From the NCBI GenBank assembly GCA_963934295.1, contig CAWVXY010000014.1, positions 1 through 64,000 on the forward strand: 64,000 bases of DNA, given 5' to 3'. Position numbers and translations under genes: made by a program. The first letter of the stretch is position 1. Every line of letters starts with the position of its first letter. Source of the stretch: Seribacter sp963934295 (lineage in GTDB: Bacteria > Verrucomicrobiota > Verrucomicrobiia > Opitutales > Seribacteraceae). The notes beneath the pieces are model-generated. The model was not told where the DNA came from. It did no database searches and worked only from the letters and a program-made list of their open reading frames with translations. Below, in pieces: positions 16,661 through 26,400 of the stretch.

Positions 16661-18088
16661 ATGAATACTCGGCCAAACATTATTTTTATTATTACCGACC
16701 AACAACGCTTTGATACGATTGCAGCGCTTGGTAATGACCACATGGACACTCCGCATATGGATCGTCTTGTAAATGAGGGAGTTTCTTTCAACAACTGTTT
16801 CATCACCGCAGCATCCTGTGCCCCGGCCCGGGCGAGCCTTTTTACTGGCTATTATCCACATACAACGGGGATTTTTAAAAATGCGGACTCCTGGAAACGT
16901 TCATGGATTGAGCAGTTGGCGGAAACGGGTTACCGATGTGTCAATGTGGGAAAAATGCATAGCTACCCTTATCATACTCCATTGGGTTTTCATGAACGAT
17001 ATGTGGTGGAGAATAAAGACCGGTATTTGGAGGAACGTTATTATTTTGACGAATGGGACAAGGCACTGAAGGCCCGTGGGTTGGTTAAGCAGCAACGTGA
17101 ATTTTATCGTAAGCGGGCTGATTATAAGGATGCTCTAGGTGCTTTTGACTGGGAGCTTCCGGAGGATATGCATCCTGATATGTTTGTGGGAGACACCGCT
17201 ACCTGGTGGTTGAACACCTATCCAAAAACAGAACCCCTATTTTTACAGATTGGGTTTCCTGGACCTCACCCACCTTATGATCCGACGAAGCGATTCAGTG
17301 AGCCTTATTTAAAGAAAGACCTGCCGTTAATGGAGGTTACTAAAGAGGAACTGGATGGTTTACCTGAGCCACTGAAAGGTCTGAGGAAGCACAATAATGA
17401 AGTGGATCATGATTCGGTTGTGCTTGACCTTGAACCAAGTCGTGAACAACGCCACCGGCAAAGGGCATATTACTTGGCGAATGTAAGTATGATAGATGAG
17501 AAGGTTGGTGAAATTTTATCTACTTTGGAAAAACAGGGTTATTTGGAAAATGGAATTGTAATCTTTAGTTCTGATCACGGAGATTGTTTAACCGATCATG
17601 GTCATAGTCAAAAATGGACTATGTATGATTTAGTAACTCGGATTCCCATGGTTGTATGGGCACCCGGTATATTTGAGGGCGGTCGTTCCATAGACGGTTT
17701 GTGCCAGCATATGGATATCGGGCCAGCTATACTTGAGATGGCCGGGATTGAGGTTCCACAAACTTTCGAAGCCCAGTCAGTTTTACCCGCAATACAGGGA
17801 AAAGACTGGACGCCTCGTGACTATGTTTATGCTGAGCAAATCAAAGATGGTATCTTAACGGAAACAGAATTTATGAGCATGATTCGAAATGAAGAATGGA
17901 AATTAGTTCATTTCCTTCATATGAAATGTGGTCAATTGTTTAACTTGAAAGATGATCCAGATGAGGTGGTGAATTTGTGGGATGAACCTGCCGCAAGTGG
18001 AGTGAAGCAAAAACTTTTGGATCAACTCCGTGAATGGCATATTGAAAGTCAGGTTCACACCCATGACTGGGCTGCGGAATGGCGATGA
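16661..18088 (+). CDS. Sulfatase (formylglycine type) lacking a signal peptide
   Basis: This 475-residue sulfatase begins directly with the first catalytic strand, RPNIIFIITDQQRFDT, with no leader, so it should be cytoplasmic unlike the other four in the window. The modification site is CAPARASLFTG with Cys53 to be converted to formylglycine (C-x-P-x-R). Metal and active-site segments are present: GKMHSYPYH, FPGPHPPYDP, and SSDHGDCLTDHG. The sequence resembles choline-sulfatase/phosphonate-hydrolase-like arylsulfatases. The SMP-30 lactonase gene starts 22 bp downstream, and the dehydrogenase and gluconokinase follow, so it may desulfate an imported sugar or sugar acid (inference). No SD sequence precedes the ATG. 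Confidence 0.9.
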   Translation: MNTRPNIIFIITDQQRFDTIAALGNDHMDTPHMDRLVNEGVSFNNCFITAASCAPARASLFTGYYPHTTGIFKNADSWKRSWIEQLAETGYRCVNVGKMHSYPYHTPLGFHERYVVENKDRYLEERYYFDEWDKALKARGLVKQQREFYRKRADYKDALGAFDWELPEDMHPDMFVGDTATWWLNTYPKTEPLFLQIGFPGPHPPYDPTKRFSEPYLKKDLPLMEVTKEELDGLPEPLKGLRKHNNEVDHDSVVLDLEPSREQRHRQRAYYLANVSMIDEKVGEILSTLEKQGYLENGIVIFSSDHGDCLTDHGHSQKWTMYDLVTRIPMVVWAPGIFEGGRSIDGLCQHMDIGPAILEMAGIEVPQTFEAQSVLPAIQGKDWTPRDYVYAEQIKDGILTETEFMSMIRNEEWKLVHFLHMKCGQLFNLKDDPDEVVNLWDEPAASGVKQKLLDQLREWHIESQVHTHDWAAEWR

Positions 18089-18109
18089 AATTTTAATCCC
18101 TACAAACCA

Positions 18110-19141
18110 ATGAAAAAATCAGTTATTACCCGTTCCTTTTTATTCCTTCTTCTCTACAGCTTCACACTTGTTGGTAAGGATTATCCCACCACTGGTTCTG
18201 TCGAGCGATTGGATGCTTCCATTAACCAACTCATTCCTCTGGATGCAAAAATTGAAATTCTGGCAGAGGGATATGACTGGTCTGAAGGCCCGGTATGGAT
18301 ATCCCAGGGGGATTTTTTGCTTTATTCTGATGTGCCCACCAATAAAATCTACAAATGGAAGGAAGGGGAGGGAGCAAGTGTTTATTTGGATCCATCCGGT
18401 TACACTTCCAAAGAAAGAAGACCGGGTGAGTCTGGATCCAATGGTTTGACCCTTGATGAACAAGGTAGGTTGATCATTTGCCAGCATGGAGACCGGCGTG
18501 TGGCCCGTATGAATGCACCGACCGAGTCACCCCGTGCGGTATATGAAACCCTCGCGGGTAAGTATAAGGGTAAACGTTTTAACAGTCCAAATGATTTGGT
18601 CTATAATCAGAAGGGTGAACTTTATTTTACCGACCCTCCATATGGTCTGGTTCAAAAAGAAAAGGACCCGAAACGTGAAATTGATTTTCAGGGAGTATAT
18701 CTTCTTCGTAAGAACGGAGAAGTCGTGCTCGTCGCCAAGGATCTCGAACGACCGAACGGGATTACACTTTCCCCTAACGAAAAAACTTTGTATGTGGCGA
18801 ATTCTCATGGTCCGCGCCCGATTTGGATGTCTTATGAACTGAAGAAAAACGGTATGGCAAAAAAGGGTAAGCTATTCTTTGACTCCACAGAGTATCGAAA
18901 AAAACATCCATCCCGAAAAGGGGGGAATGATGGTATGAAAGTGGATGTGGATGGAAATATATGGGCGACCGGACCCGGAGGAGTTTTAGTATTTTCCCCC
19001 GAGGGCAAACATCTGGGTACTGTTCTTACTGGCCAGCGCACCGCAAATTGTGCATTTGGAGATGATGGATCCACACTTTATATTACGGCTGATATGTACC
19101 TGATGAGAATCAGGACATCGATCAAAGGGAATGGCTTTTAA
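18110..19141 (+). CDS. SMP-30/gluconolactonase family protein, exported
   Basis: The 343-residue protein has a signal peptide (KSVITRSFLFLLLYSFTLVG) and the six-bladed propeller signatures of SMP-30/gluconolactonases: WSEGPVWISQGDFLLYSD, SGSNGLTLDEQGRLI, FNSPNDLVYNQKGELYFTD, ERPNGITLSPNEKTLYV and GGNDGMKVDVDGNIWATG. The Glu, two Asn and Asp metal ligands of the family are in these motifs. The likely reaction is opening of a sugar lactone to the aldonate in the periplasm. It lies between a sulfatase and a zinc dehydrogenase in one run of plus-strand genes ending in gluconokinase, consistent with a sugar-to-aldonate route. Confidence 0.9.
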   Translation: MKKSVITRSFLFLLLYSFTLVGKDYPTTGSVERLDASINQLIPLDAKIEILAEGYDWSEGPVWISQGDFLLYSDVPTNKIYKWKEGEGASVYLDPSGYTSKERRPGESGSNGLTLDEQGRLIICQHGDRRVARMNAPTESPRAVYETLAGKYKGKRFNSPNDLVYNQKGELYFTDPPYGLVQKEKDPKREIDFQGVYLLRKNGEVVLVAKDLERPNGITLSPNEKTLYVANSHGPRPIWMSYELKKNGMAKKGKLFFDSTEYRKKHPSRKGGNDGMKVDVDGNIWATGPGGVLVFSPEGKHLGTVLTGQRTANCAFGDDGSTLYITADMYLMRIRTSIKGNGF

Positions 19142-19161
19142 ATCCGCGTGAAATGTAAATA

Positions 19162-20196
19162 GTGATGAAGTCGATGATGCTTACCGAACCCAAGAAGCTT
19201 GAAATTCAAGACTCTCCAATCCCCAGGTTTGGTAAGGATGAAGTTCTGATTCGGGTGAAAGCATGTGGTATTTGCGGGAGTGATGTTCATGGGTACGACG
19301 GAAGCAGCGGTCGAAGGATTCCGCCCCTTATTATGGGCCATGAAGCTGCTGGTTTAATTGAGGAATGTGGATCAGAAGTTTCGGGCTTTTCCAAAGGAGA
19401 CCGAGTCACATTTGATTCAACGGTTTACTGTGGTAAATGCAGTTATTGTAAAAAAGGGCAGGTGAATCTTTGTGATAACCGAATGGTGCTGGGAGTATCC
19501 TGTGAAGATTATCGTAGGCATGGTGCGTTTGCTGAGTTTGTCACCGTACCCAGCCATATAATTTATAAATTACCAGACACTTTTCCATTTGAGCATGCGG
19601 CAATGATTGAGGCGGTATCAGTCGCTGTTCATGCCGTGGGCAGAATTTCATTTGATAGTGGGGACAAATCACTTGTGGTTGGAGCCGGTATGATCGGGTT
19701 GCTTTTAATCCAGGCAATCCGTTCAGCAGGTTGTAGTGAAATTATTGCGGTAGATATGGATAACGACCGTCTTAACTTGGCGAAGAAGTTGGGTGCCACT
19801 CAGGTAATCAATTCTCAGGAAGTGGATGCATTGAGTTTTATACTTAATGAAACCGGAGGGCAGGGTGTGGATAAAAGTTTTGAGGTAGTGGGGGCCACTC
19901 CAACAGTCCAGCTTAGCATTCATGCAGTACGAAAAGGAGGTTCGGTAGTTATGGTGGGAAACCTTGCCCCAGAGGTGGAACTCCCTTTGCAGTCAGTAGT
20001 TACCCGTGAAATTTCTTTATTCGGAACCTGTGCTTCTGCAGGAGAGTATCCTAAATGTATCGAATTGATGGCCGACGGTTCGATTCAGGTAGACCCCTTG
20101 ATCAGTGCCAAGGTGGCACTTGAGGAAGGTCCCGAATGGTTTGAGCGATTGTACGGTCGGGAACCCGGTTTGATGAAAGTAATTCTTACGCCATAA
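19162..20196 (+). CDS. Zinc-dependent medium-chain alcohol/polyol dehydrogenase
   Basis: The 344-residue protein has the catalytic zinc site CGICGSDVHG (Cys35/Cys38 region) with GHEAAG at about 59-64, the four-cysteine structural zinc lobe CGKCSYCKKGQVNLC, and a Rossmann segment SLVVGAGMIGLLLIQA. This is the sorbitol/threonine/idonate dehydrogenase branch of MDR enzymes, oxidising a secondary alcohol with NAD(P)+. The neighbouring lactonase and gluconokinase favour a sugar or aldonate substrate such as idonate or galactitol-like polyols, but specificity cannot be read. A GTG at 19162 is followed at once by ATG 19165; either could start translation. Confidence 0.88.
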   Translation: MMKSMMLTEPKKLEIQDSPIPRFGKDEVLIRVKACGICGSDVHGYDGSSGRRIPPLIMGHEAAGLIEECGSEVSGFSKGDRVTFDSTVYCGKCSYCKKGQVNLCDNRMVLGVSCEDYRRHGAFAEFVTVPSHIIYKLPDTFPFEHAAMIEAVSVAVHAVGRISFDSGDKSLVVGAGMIGLLLIQAIRSAGCSEIIAVDMDNDRLNLAKKLGATQVINSQEVDALSFILNETGGQGVDKSFEVVGATPTVQLSIHAVRKGGSVVMVGNLAPEVELPLQSVVTREISLFGTCASAGEYPKCIELMADGSIQVDPLISAKVALEEGPEWFERLYGREPGLMKVILTP

Positions 20197-20249
20197 TTGC
20201 TAGTCGTGCAATTCATGCTTGGTAACCCTAGGAGTGTAGCAAAAGTTCT

Positions 20250-20744
20250 ATGGTTATAATTATTATGGGCGTATGTGGCTCGGGGAAGACCACGATTGGC
20301 GAAAAACTTTCTGAGGTAATGAACGTTAGGTTTATGGAAGGAGATTCTTTCCATTCCGAAACCAATATTAAAAAGATGTCGATGGGAGAACCGTTGACCG
20401 AAAGGGAACGCGAACCATGGTTGAAATCTATAAGAAAAGAAATGGACCTAAGCCTAGAGCAAAATATCCCATGTGTCATTACCTGCTCCGCACTTTCCCG
20501 AAAAAGTCGAGAGATTTTAGGAACCAATAGAGCAGAGATAAAACTCATTTATTTATATGCCCCTCAATCAATCTTGGCGGATCGTATGGAGAAAAGGAAA
20601 AACCATTTTATGCCACCCGACCTTCTTCGTAGCCAATTTGAAGTATTAGAAGAACCTGAATTAAGTGAAGCCTTACATGTCCCGGTCGATATGCCTGCAC
20701 TGGAAGTTACGGACTTCATCATTCAAGAACTCAAGAAATCCTAG
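20250..20744 (+). CDS. gntK: Gluconokinase
   Basis: The 164-residue protein matches thermoresistant gluconate kinases in length and sequence: P-loop GVCGSGKTTIG (residues 7-17), the substrate region FMEGDSFHSETNIKKMSMG, PLTEREREPWL, CSALSRKSRE, and HFMPPDLLRSQFEVLEEP. It phosphorylates gluconate (or a related aldonate) to the 6-phosphate for the pentose-phosphate or Entner-Doudoroff route. As the last gene after lactonase and dehydrogenase it gives the cluster a coherent direction. A 53-bp gap separates it from the dehydrogenase gene. Confidence 0.95.
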   Translation: MVIIIMGVCGSGKTTIGEKLSEVMNVRFMEGDSFHSETNIKKMSMGEPLTEREREPWLKSIRKEMDLSLEQNIPCVITCSALSRKSREILGTNRAEIKLIYLYAPQSILADRMEKRKNHFMPPDLLRSQFEVLEEPELSEALHVPVDMPALEVTDFIIQELKKS

Positions 20745-20759
20745 GTTATTGATTTTTTT

Positions 20760-20789
20760 CTGACATTTTTATCAAAATTGAAATACAGT
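20760..20789 (+). promoter_or_regulatory. Candidate promoter producing a leaderless PhoD-like transcript
   Basis: CTGACA (20760-20765, five of six to TTGACA) and TACAGT (20784-20789, four of six to TATAAT) are 18 bp apart. The -10 box ends seven bases before the ATG at 20797, so transcription would start on the start codon. This also favours 20797 over the upstream in-frame GTG (20788), which would lie inside the -10 box. Confidence 0.45.
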
Positions 20790-20796
20790 GTGTTTT

Positions 20797-22377
20797 ATGA
20801 TCCAGAATAGAATCCAATTTTCGCCTTCTTTGTTTTTTAGTTTTCTTGTTTTTCTTGGAGTATTTAATTCTTTCCTATTCGGTCAGCATGACCGTGAACG
20901 AAATGCCTTTCGTTACTTAGCAGAGGATAAAGTGGAAAAAGCCTACCATGAATTAAAGAACGGAAAGAAGCACACCGATCCGGCGGAAAAAGGATTTATT
21001 TCCACCCTCTGTCTCTTGCGGGAAGGAAAAGTGGAAAAAGCTTTGGAGTCTGCACAGGATGCAGTCAGACTGGGCCTTCCTTTTGAACGCCTTTTGGCAG
21101 AACCTAGGGAATGGTTGGCCCCGCTCCGTGAGCATCCGGATTTTAAAAAGTGGAAAATAAAAGTTTCCCCATCTCCTATATTACATGGACCTATGTTGGG
21201 CCGGATTACGGATACGAGTGCAAGTTTTTGGTTCCGTACGGATGGGGCTCATGAAGTGGCAGTTCAAATTTCCGGCCATTCAGGGCGTGAATCTATTCGT
21301 ACCAAAAAAGAAAATCGCTTTGTCGGTGTAATTGAACTGGATGGACTGTTACCAGGGACCTATTTTTCCTATCATGTCTTTGTGAATGGGGAGAAATTTG
21401 AGATTCCAGATGTGGACTTTGGTTTTCGCACTTATCCACAACCCGATGAAGAATCTAAGTTTACCTTGGCTTTTGGTGGATGTTCAGGATTTGTTCCTGA
21501 GTATGAAAACGCCTGGGAATTAATTGCAAGACATGAACCCCGTGCCATGCTGATGTTAGGGGATAATGTTTACATTGACGACCCGGAGGATGTTAAGTGG
21601 ACAGGTAATTACTGTTATTCCCGCAGGCATTCCCGTCCGGAATGGAGAAAGTTAGTGGCCGGCACTTCAATGCACGCGATTTATGATGACCATGATTTTG
21701 GAACCGATGACTGTGTGCCTGGTTCATTGGTTAATCAGCCAGCCTGGAAAAAACCAGTGCTTGCCAATTTTACCCGAAACTGGAACAACCCGGCTATGGG
21801 TGGGGGAGTCAAGAACCCAGGGTGTTGGCATAGCTTTACTTTAGGCAAGGTCGAGATTATCATGCTGGACTGTCGTTATTATCGGGATAGGCAAAAAAAG
21901 TCTATGCTGGGTCCTGTACAGAAGAGATGGCTCAAGGAAACCCTGAGGAATTCAACTTCAGTTTTTAAGATAATCGCTTCTTCTGTTCCCTTTTCCAAAG
22001 GGATTAAGCCCGGAAGTAAAGATCCTTGGGATGGATATCCTGATGAGCGTGAGGAAATTTTTTCTTTTATTGAATCAGAAAAAATTGGAGGTGTTTTTCT
22101 GATTGCTGCGGATCGGCACAGAATTGACCTCCGCCGGACAGACCGTCCTCAAGGATATGATTTATTTGAATTCGTAAGTGGTCGACTGACGAATCGGCAT
22201 GTGCACCCGGTGGTTAAGACAGATGGATTAATTTGGGGGTACAATGACACCTGTGGGTATTGCCTCATTCAAATCAATACTCGCAAGAAAGACCCGTCTT
22301 TAGTGTTGGAAGCTTATGACCTGAATGGGAAAAAAATATTCACTCATATGGTAAAGGCGAGCTCCCTGCAGTTTTGA
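20797..22377 (+). CDS. PhoD-like metallophosphoesterase with N-terminal TPR-like segment
   Basis: From the ATG at 20797 the protein is 526 residues with a signal peptide (FFSFLVFLGVFNSFLFG-QHD). Residues about 25-110 are helical and look like two tetratricopeptide-type repeats (AFRYLAEDKVEKAYHELKNG, LLREGKVEKALESAQDAVRL). A Fn3-like linker (PMLGRITDTSASFWFRTD) precedes the phosphatase core: FGGCSGF, MLGDNVYIDDPED, YDDHDFGTDDC and ADRHRIDLR. PhoD enzymes are periplasmic phosphodi-/monoesterases using Fe/Ca; here the TPR-like front is unusual. The gene ends two bases from the stop of the convergent PIG-L gene. Confidence 0.88.
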   Translation: MIQNRIQFSPSLFFSFLVFLGVFNSFLFGQHDRERNAFRYLAEDKVEKAYHELKNGKKHTDPAEKGFISTLCLLREGKVEKALESAQDAVRLGLPFERLLAEPREWLAPLREHPDFKKWKIKVSPSPILHGPMLGRITDTSASFWFRTDGAHEVAVQISGHSGRESIRTKKENRFVGVIELDGLLPGTYFSYHVFVNGEKFEIPDVDFGFRTYPQPDEESKFTLAFGGCSGFVPEYENAWELIARHEPRAMLMLGDNVYIDDPEDVKWTGNYCYSRRHSRPEWRKLVAGTSMHAIYDDHDFGTDDCVPGSLVNQPAWKKPVLANFTRNWNNPAMGGGVKNPGCWHSFTLGKVEIIMLDCRYYRDRQKKSMLGPVQKRWLKETLRNSTSVFKIIASSVPFSKGIKPGSKDPWDGYPDEREEIFSFIESEKIGGVFLIAADRHRIDLRRTDRPQGYDLFEFVSGRLTNRHVHPVVKTDGLIWGYNDTCGYCLIQINTRKKDPSLVLEAYDLNGKKIFTHMVKASSLQF

Positions 22378-22379
22378 TT

Positions 22380-23255
22380 TCAGTTTTTTTCCGAAAATAA
22401 AGCCCCACTACTATTATCAGAGCAGGGTAACATACGACCACCTTCCCAGGCAGGAATAATGTTGGCGTCTCTCCAGCGACTTACCCGATAGAGGGTGGCA
22501 AAGTCAAAGTCGGGTGCCTTTCCACCCTGACCACCAATTACTTCTGCTCCTCTTCTCACATTATCCTGCATCCATGATGGCATGCGTAGATGGAAAGGAT
22601 TTCTTTTTAATTCACCTTCATGATGTGAGAGTGCAGCAAGTAAGTCAGCAACTTCCCGGGTGGTGCTTTCAACCAAAAGGTTGGGTTTTGGCATTTGGCC
22701 CCAATACTCAGTTTCGATCAGAAAAGGAAAGAAATTATCCGTTTTCTTAAGCGCATCAAGCGTGAGCATGTGCACCCCCAAATGAGTTTTATTCCAATCA
22801 TGTGAATTAGGGAAAAAAATTGCAGTTGGATTCCATTTTTTAATTACCTGAACTAAATGATTTGTCATTATGTCCCAGTTTTCAGGACTTTTTTGTCTTG
22901 AATTAACCGTAACTTTTTCCAGTCCTTGATCTCCCATTTGTTGCAATTCAAAACCAATCCAATTGCAGGCCCGTTCTAATTCGCAAAGCCTTTCTGTTCT
23001 TCTGTCCATATTACTTCCGAGAGTAATTGCCACATTAACGATCCGAAATTCGGCCTCTCTCATCAAGCGCAATGGAAGTCCACCCATTATGCATTCATCA
23101 TCAGGATGGGGAGACATAATTAGAGCGATAGGTGCATCATTTTCCCGGATACGCGGATCTTGCAAAGGTGCAATGTTACCATACGGGAGGCTTTTACCCG
23201 ACTCCGTAATTTTTTTAAAGCTTTCTGCATAGGAAAGATAAGGATTTTCAGTCAT
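22380..23255 (-). CDS. PIG-L family N-acetylglucosaminyl deacetylase
   Basis: The 291-residue protein (ATG at 23255, preferred to an upstream TTG) has the metal motif MSPHPDDECIMGG near residue 45, an arginine/glutamate helix typical of the family (RRTERLCELERACNWIG), and the third ligand in HDWNKTHLGVH. PIG-L/LmbE enzymes are zinc-dependent deacetylases acting on GlcNAc-linked substrates such as mycothiol, bacillithiol or glycan precursors. No signal peptide is seen, so it is cytoplasmic. It is flanked by secreted glycan-type enzymes, and runs divergently from the large dehydrogenase-cytochrome gene across about 217 bp of AT-rich DNA without visible genes. Confidence 0.9.
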   Translation of the reverse strand: MTENPYLSYAESFKKITESGKSLPYGNIAPLQDPRIRENDAPIALIMSPHPDDECIMGGLPLRLMREAEFRIVNVAITLGSNMDRRTERLCELERACNWIGFELQQMGDQGLEKVTVNSRQKSPENWDIMTNHLVQVIKKWNPTAIFFPNSHDWNKTHLGVHMLTLDALKKTDNFFPFLIETEYWGQMPKPNLLVESTTREVADLLAALSHHEGELKRNPFHLRMPSWMQDNVRRGAEVIGGQGGKAPDFDFATLYRVSRWRDANIIPAWEGGRMLPCSDNSSGALFSEKN

Positions 23256-23472
23256 TCGTAATTTGATCGGAGTGGTGAGCAATTATGATAGTAATTCTTC
23301 TACCAAGAAACTGTTTTATAATCAAGGATTCAAGAATAAGAGTAACTCGATTTAAAATTACTAATTTTTATAATTAAGGATTATTGCAATACCCAAGAAA
23401 AATAAGTAATTGATATAGGTCTTTCTTGTGTAATTAAGTTTGAAAAAGTATAATAAGAATTCCCATTTATTT

Positions 23473-26400
23473 ATGATCAGAATAAATTTAGCATTTCTTT
23501 TGTTTTCGGTGTCTTTTGCAATCGGTAAGCCGGCATCTTTGACTCTTGCCGACATGCCTGAACTGTCTAATAAATCTTCGCCTTTCAGGGGTAAAATTCT
23601 TCACCCAGGGTATGAAGGTTATACTTGGGTTAGTTACCCTCATGTGGAAAATTCGGCCAGCCTGGATGTCGATCCGAAGGGTAGGGTTTTTGTAGCCGAA
23701 GCAAATCGTTTTAAATTTGGAGTTCAGGACCTCCGGGGTGCCCGGTATATGATTGCTCGAGATTTTCAATCTCGAACTCTTGAGGATCGGCAAAAGTTGT
23801 ACGAGGATTTTTCGAACGAAATTCCTATGTCTTGGTATACGGATGTTGCTGACCGATTAATCAGGTTGGAGGATAAGGATGGAAATGGTGTGGCTGATAT
23901 TCGAACGGTTTTTTCTGCCGATTTTAATGAAACCCTAGATGGAATTGCTTTTTCTGTTTTGGCCGAGCGGGATGCGGTATATTTTACCTGCATACCAGCA
24001 CTGAGGAGACTGACTGATACAAACGATGACGGCATTGCCGACACGAACGAAAAAATTGTCAATGGATTTGGCGTTCGTATCTCCTTCACCGGTCATGATT
24101 TACATGGTATTGTTAGAGGACCTGACGGTCGGCTCTATTTTTCAGTTGGTGATCGAGGTTTTCATGTTACCGATTCATCCGGGCAGATACATACTGCTTC
24201 AGGAAGAGGGGCGATCTTTCGTTGTGAGTCGAATGGAAGCAATTTTGAAGTGGTGGCACATGGATTAAGAAATCCTCAGGAAATTGCCTTCGATCAATTC
24301 GGTAATCTTTTCACTTTTGATAATACAGGAGATATTGGAGATGAAGCCCGCATTGTTTATGTTTTGGAAAATTCAGATTCTGGATGGGATATGTCTCATC
24401 AGTCAGCTCATCAATATGTAAAAGATTTGGATTGGGGAGATTTTCATATCAAAAAATCTGTTTGGGTCGGAGAAAAAATGTTTGAGACCTTTTCCGAAGA
24501 ACAACCTCAATGGGTTTATCCGCCAGTGGGATATCTGGGACATGGTCCGTCCGGAGTTGCCTGGGTGACTGGTGAAGCTTTACCCAAGGACTTGCAGGAA
24601 AGTTTTTTGGTTACCAATTACCGGGGCTCGGCTTCCAGGTGCGAAGTGATTGTGGCAAGAATGAAGGATAAAGGAGCAGGCTTCGCATTGAAGGATCAAA
24701 AAATTCTTTTGAATAATGTTGGTATAGCTGATGTTGCCCAAGGTTATGATGGAAATCTTTATTTTGCCGATTTTGGAGGTGGGTGGTCAGTTAATACCAA
24801 CGGTTCAATTCAGGTTATCCGACCATCTGATAAAAAACTTCAGGAAAAAGGTAAAGCCCTCGCACAACTCATGGCGGATGGTTTCGACCATCGTTCCTTG
24901 GTTGAATTAGCCGGATTTTTAGAACATTCAGATCAAAGAGTTCGTCAATCATCTCAGTTTGCCATGGTTAAAAAGGGCGAAGATGCCATTTCAAAATTTA
25001 ATAGTATTTTGGAGGACAAAAAATATTCTCTTTATGCAAAGCTGCATTCTATTTGGGGGTTGGGTCAATTAGCGAGGAAAGGTCATTCCGAATTGGTGTC
25101 ACCGATAATTGAAAGCTTATTTGATCATAAGGATGACGAAGTCCGTGCCAATGCGGCCAAGGTGGTTGGGAATGCGGGGCTAGGTCCATTAGTTGATTCT
25201 TTGGTTGTCCTTCTTACCGATTCATCTCCGCGGGTTATTTCAATGGCAGCCATTTCTCTCGGTCGGGTGGGGGGAAAGTCGGATCCAACGCTAATGTCTG
25301 CAATCTTAGAAGCGGTCGAGCAAAATAAGGGCGGAGATTTTGATCCAGTACTTAGGCATTCTTTTGTATCTGCCTTGGATCGCCTTGCCACGCCTGAACA
25401 AATTATTTCCCTTGCTCAATCAGAGTCCGAGGAACAACGACTGACTGCGGTTATTCTTCTTCGTCGATGGGGAAACAGTGCATTAATGACATTTCTAGAT
25501 GATAAAAGTAGCGATGTGCGTATAGAAGCAATTCGGGCGATTTATGATACCATTGCTCTTGATGGATTGGCTGGGAAGAAGTTGGCTTTAGTTGATCCGA
25601 GTGAGTATCCATTTTATATCCAATATCGAATTGTCGCTTCAAATTTCAGAATAGGCACGGATGAATCCGCAAAGAGATTACTCGAGTTTTGTTCGAATGC
25701 TAAAATAGAAAAAGAAATTCGAGCATTTGCCCTTCAAGGATTGTTACGGTGGGGAATGAAATTAGACACAGATCCAGTGCTTGGGCATTATCGGCCTATG
25801 CCCGCAATTTCTTCTTCTATGAGTAACCTGACACAGGTACTCGGAGAAGATTTAAGGAACTTTATTTTGGAGGAAAATGATCCATCCCTCCTTTCTTTGG
25901 CTACCAATCTCGCCCAAAAGGCCGGTCTTTCTATAGACATTGAAATTTTAAGAAAGCAAATTAGGGACGAAAACCTCGACCCACAAGTCCGAGTCGCAAA
26001 TTTGCGAAGTATGGCTGAATTGGAAATTGATGAAGACAATGAGCTCCTTATGAACCTGCTAGCGGATGAGAGTGAAGAGGTTCGGGCATCTGCATTTGAA
26101 TTTTGTCTGAATAGAAACCTGCCTGATATGAACAAATTATGCATGGAGGCCATTCAGAAAGATTCCCTTTTGGTCGCTCGGAAAATCCTTGAGAAATTAG
26201 TAGCTCAACAGCCAGATACTATGATTGCATTATGGCAAAAAAGAGAATTGGAACTACGACCTGAACTATGGCTGGATCTATATCACTACCTCTCTCAGAA
26301 CGACCATGCAGAATCGAAAAAGGTCGCTGCCACATATGCTGCGGGAGATCCCGGTCGGGTGCATGCCTTAAGTATTTTTGGTGGAGACGATTTGCGTGGG

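Noticed and set aside
20196..20250. Short stem AATTG...CAATT after the dehydrogenase gene as a terminator
   Set aside because: The stem is only 5 bp with a 9-base loop and no T-tract, and the next gene is probably in the same operon.
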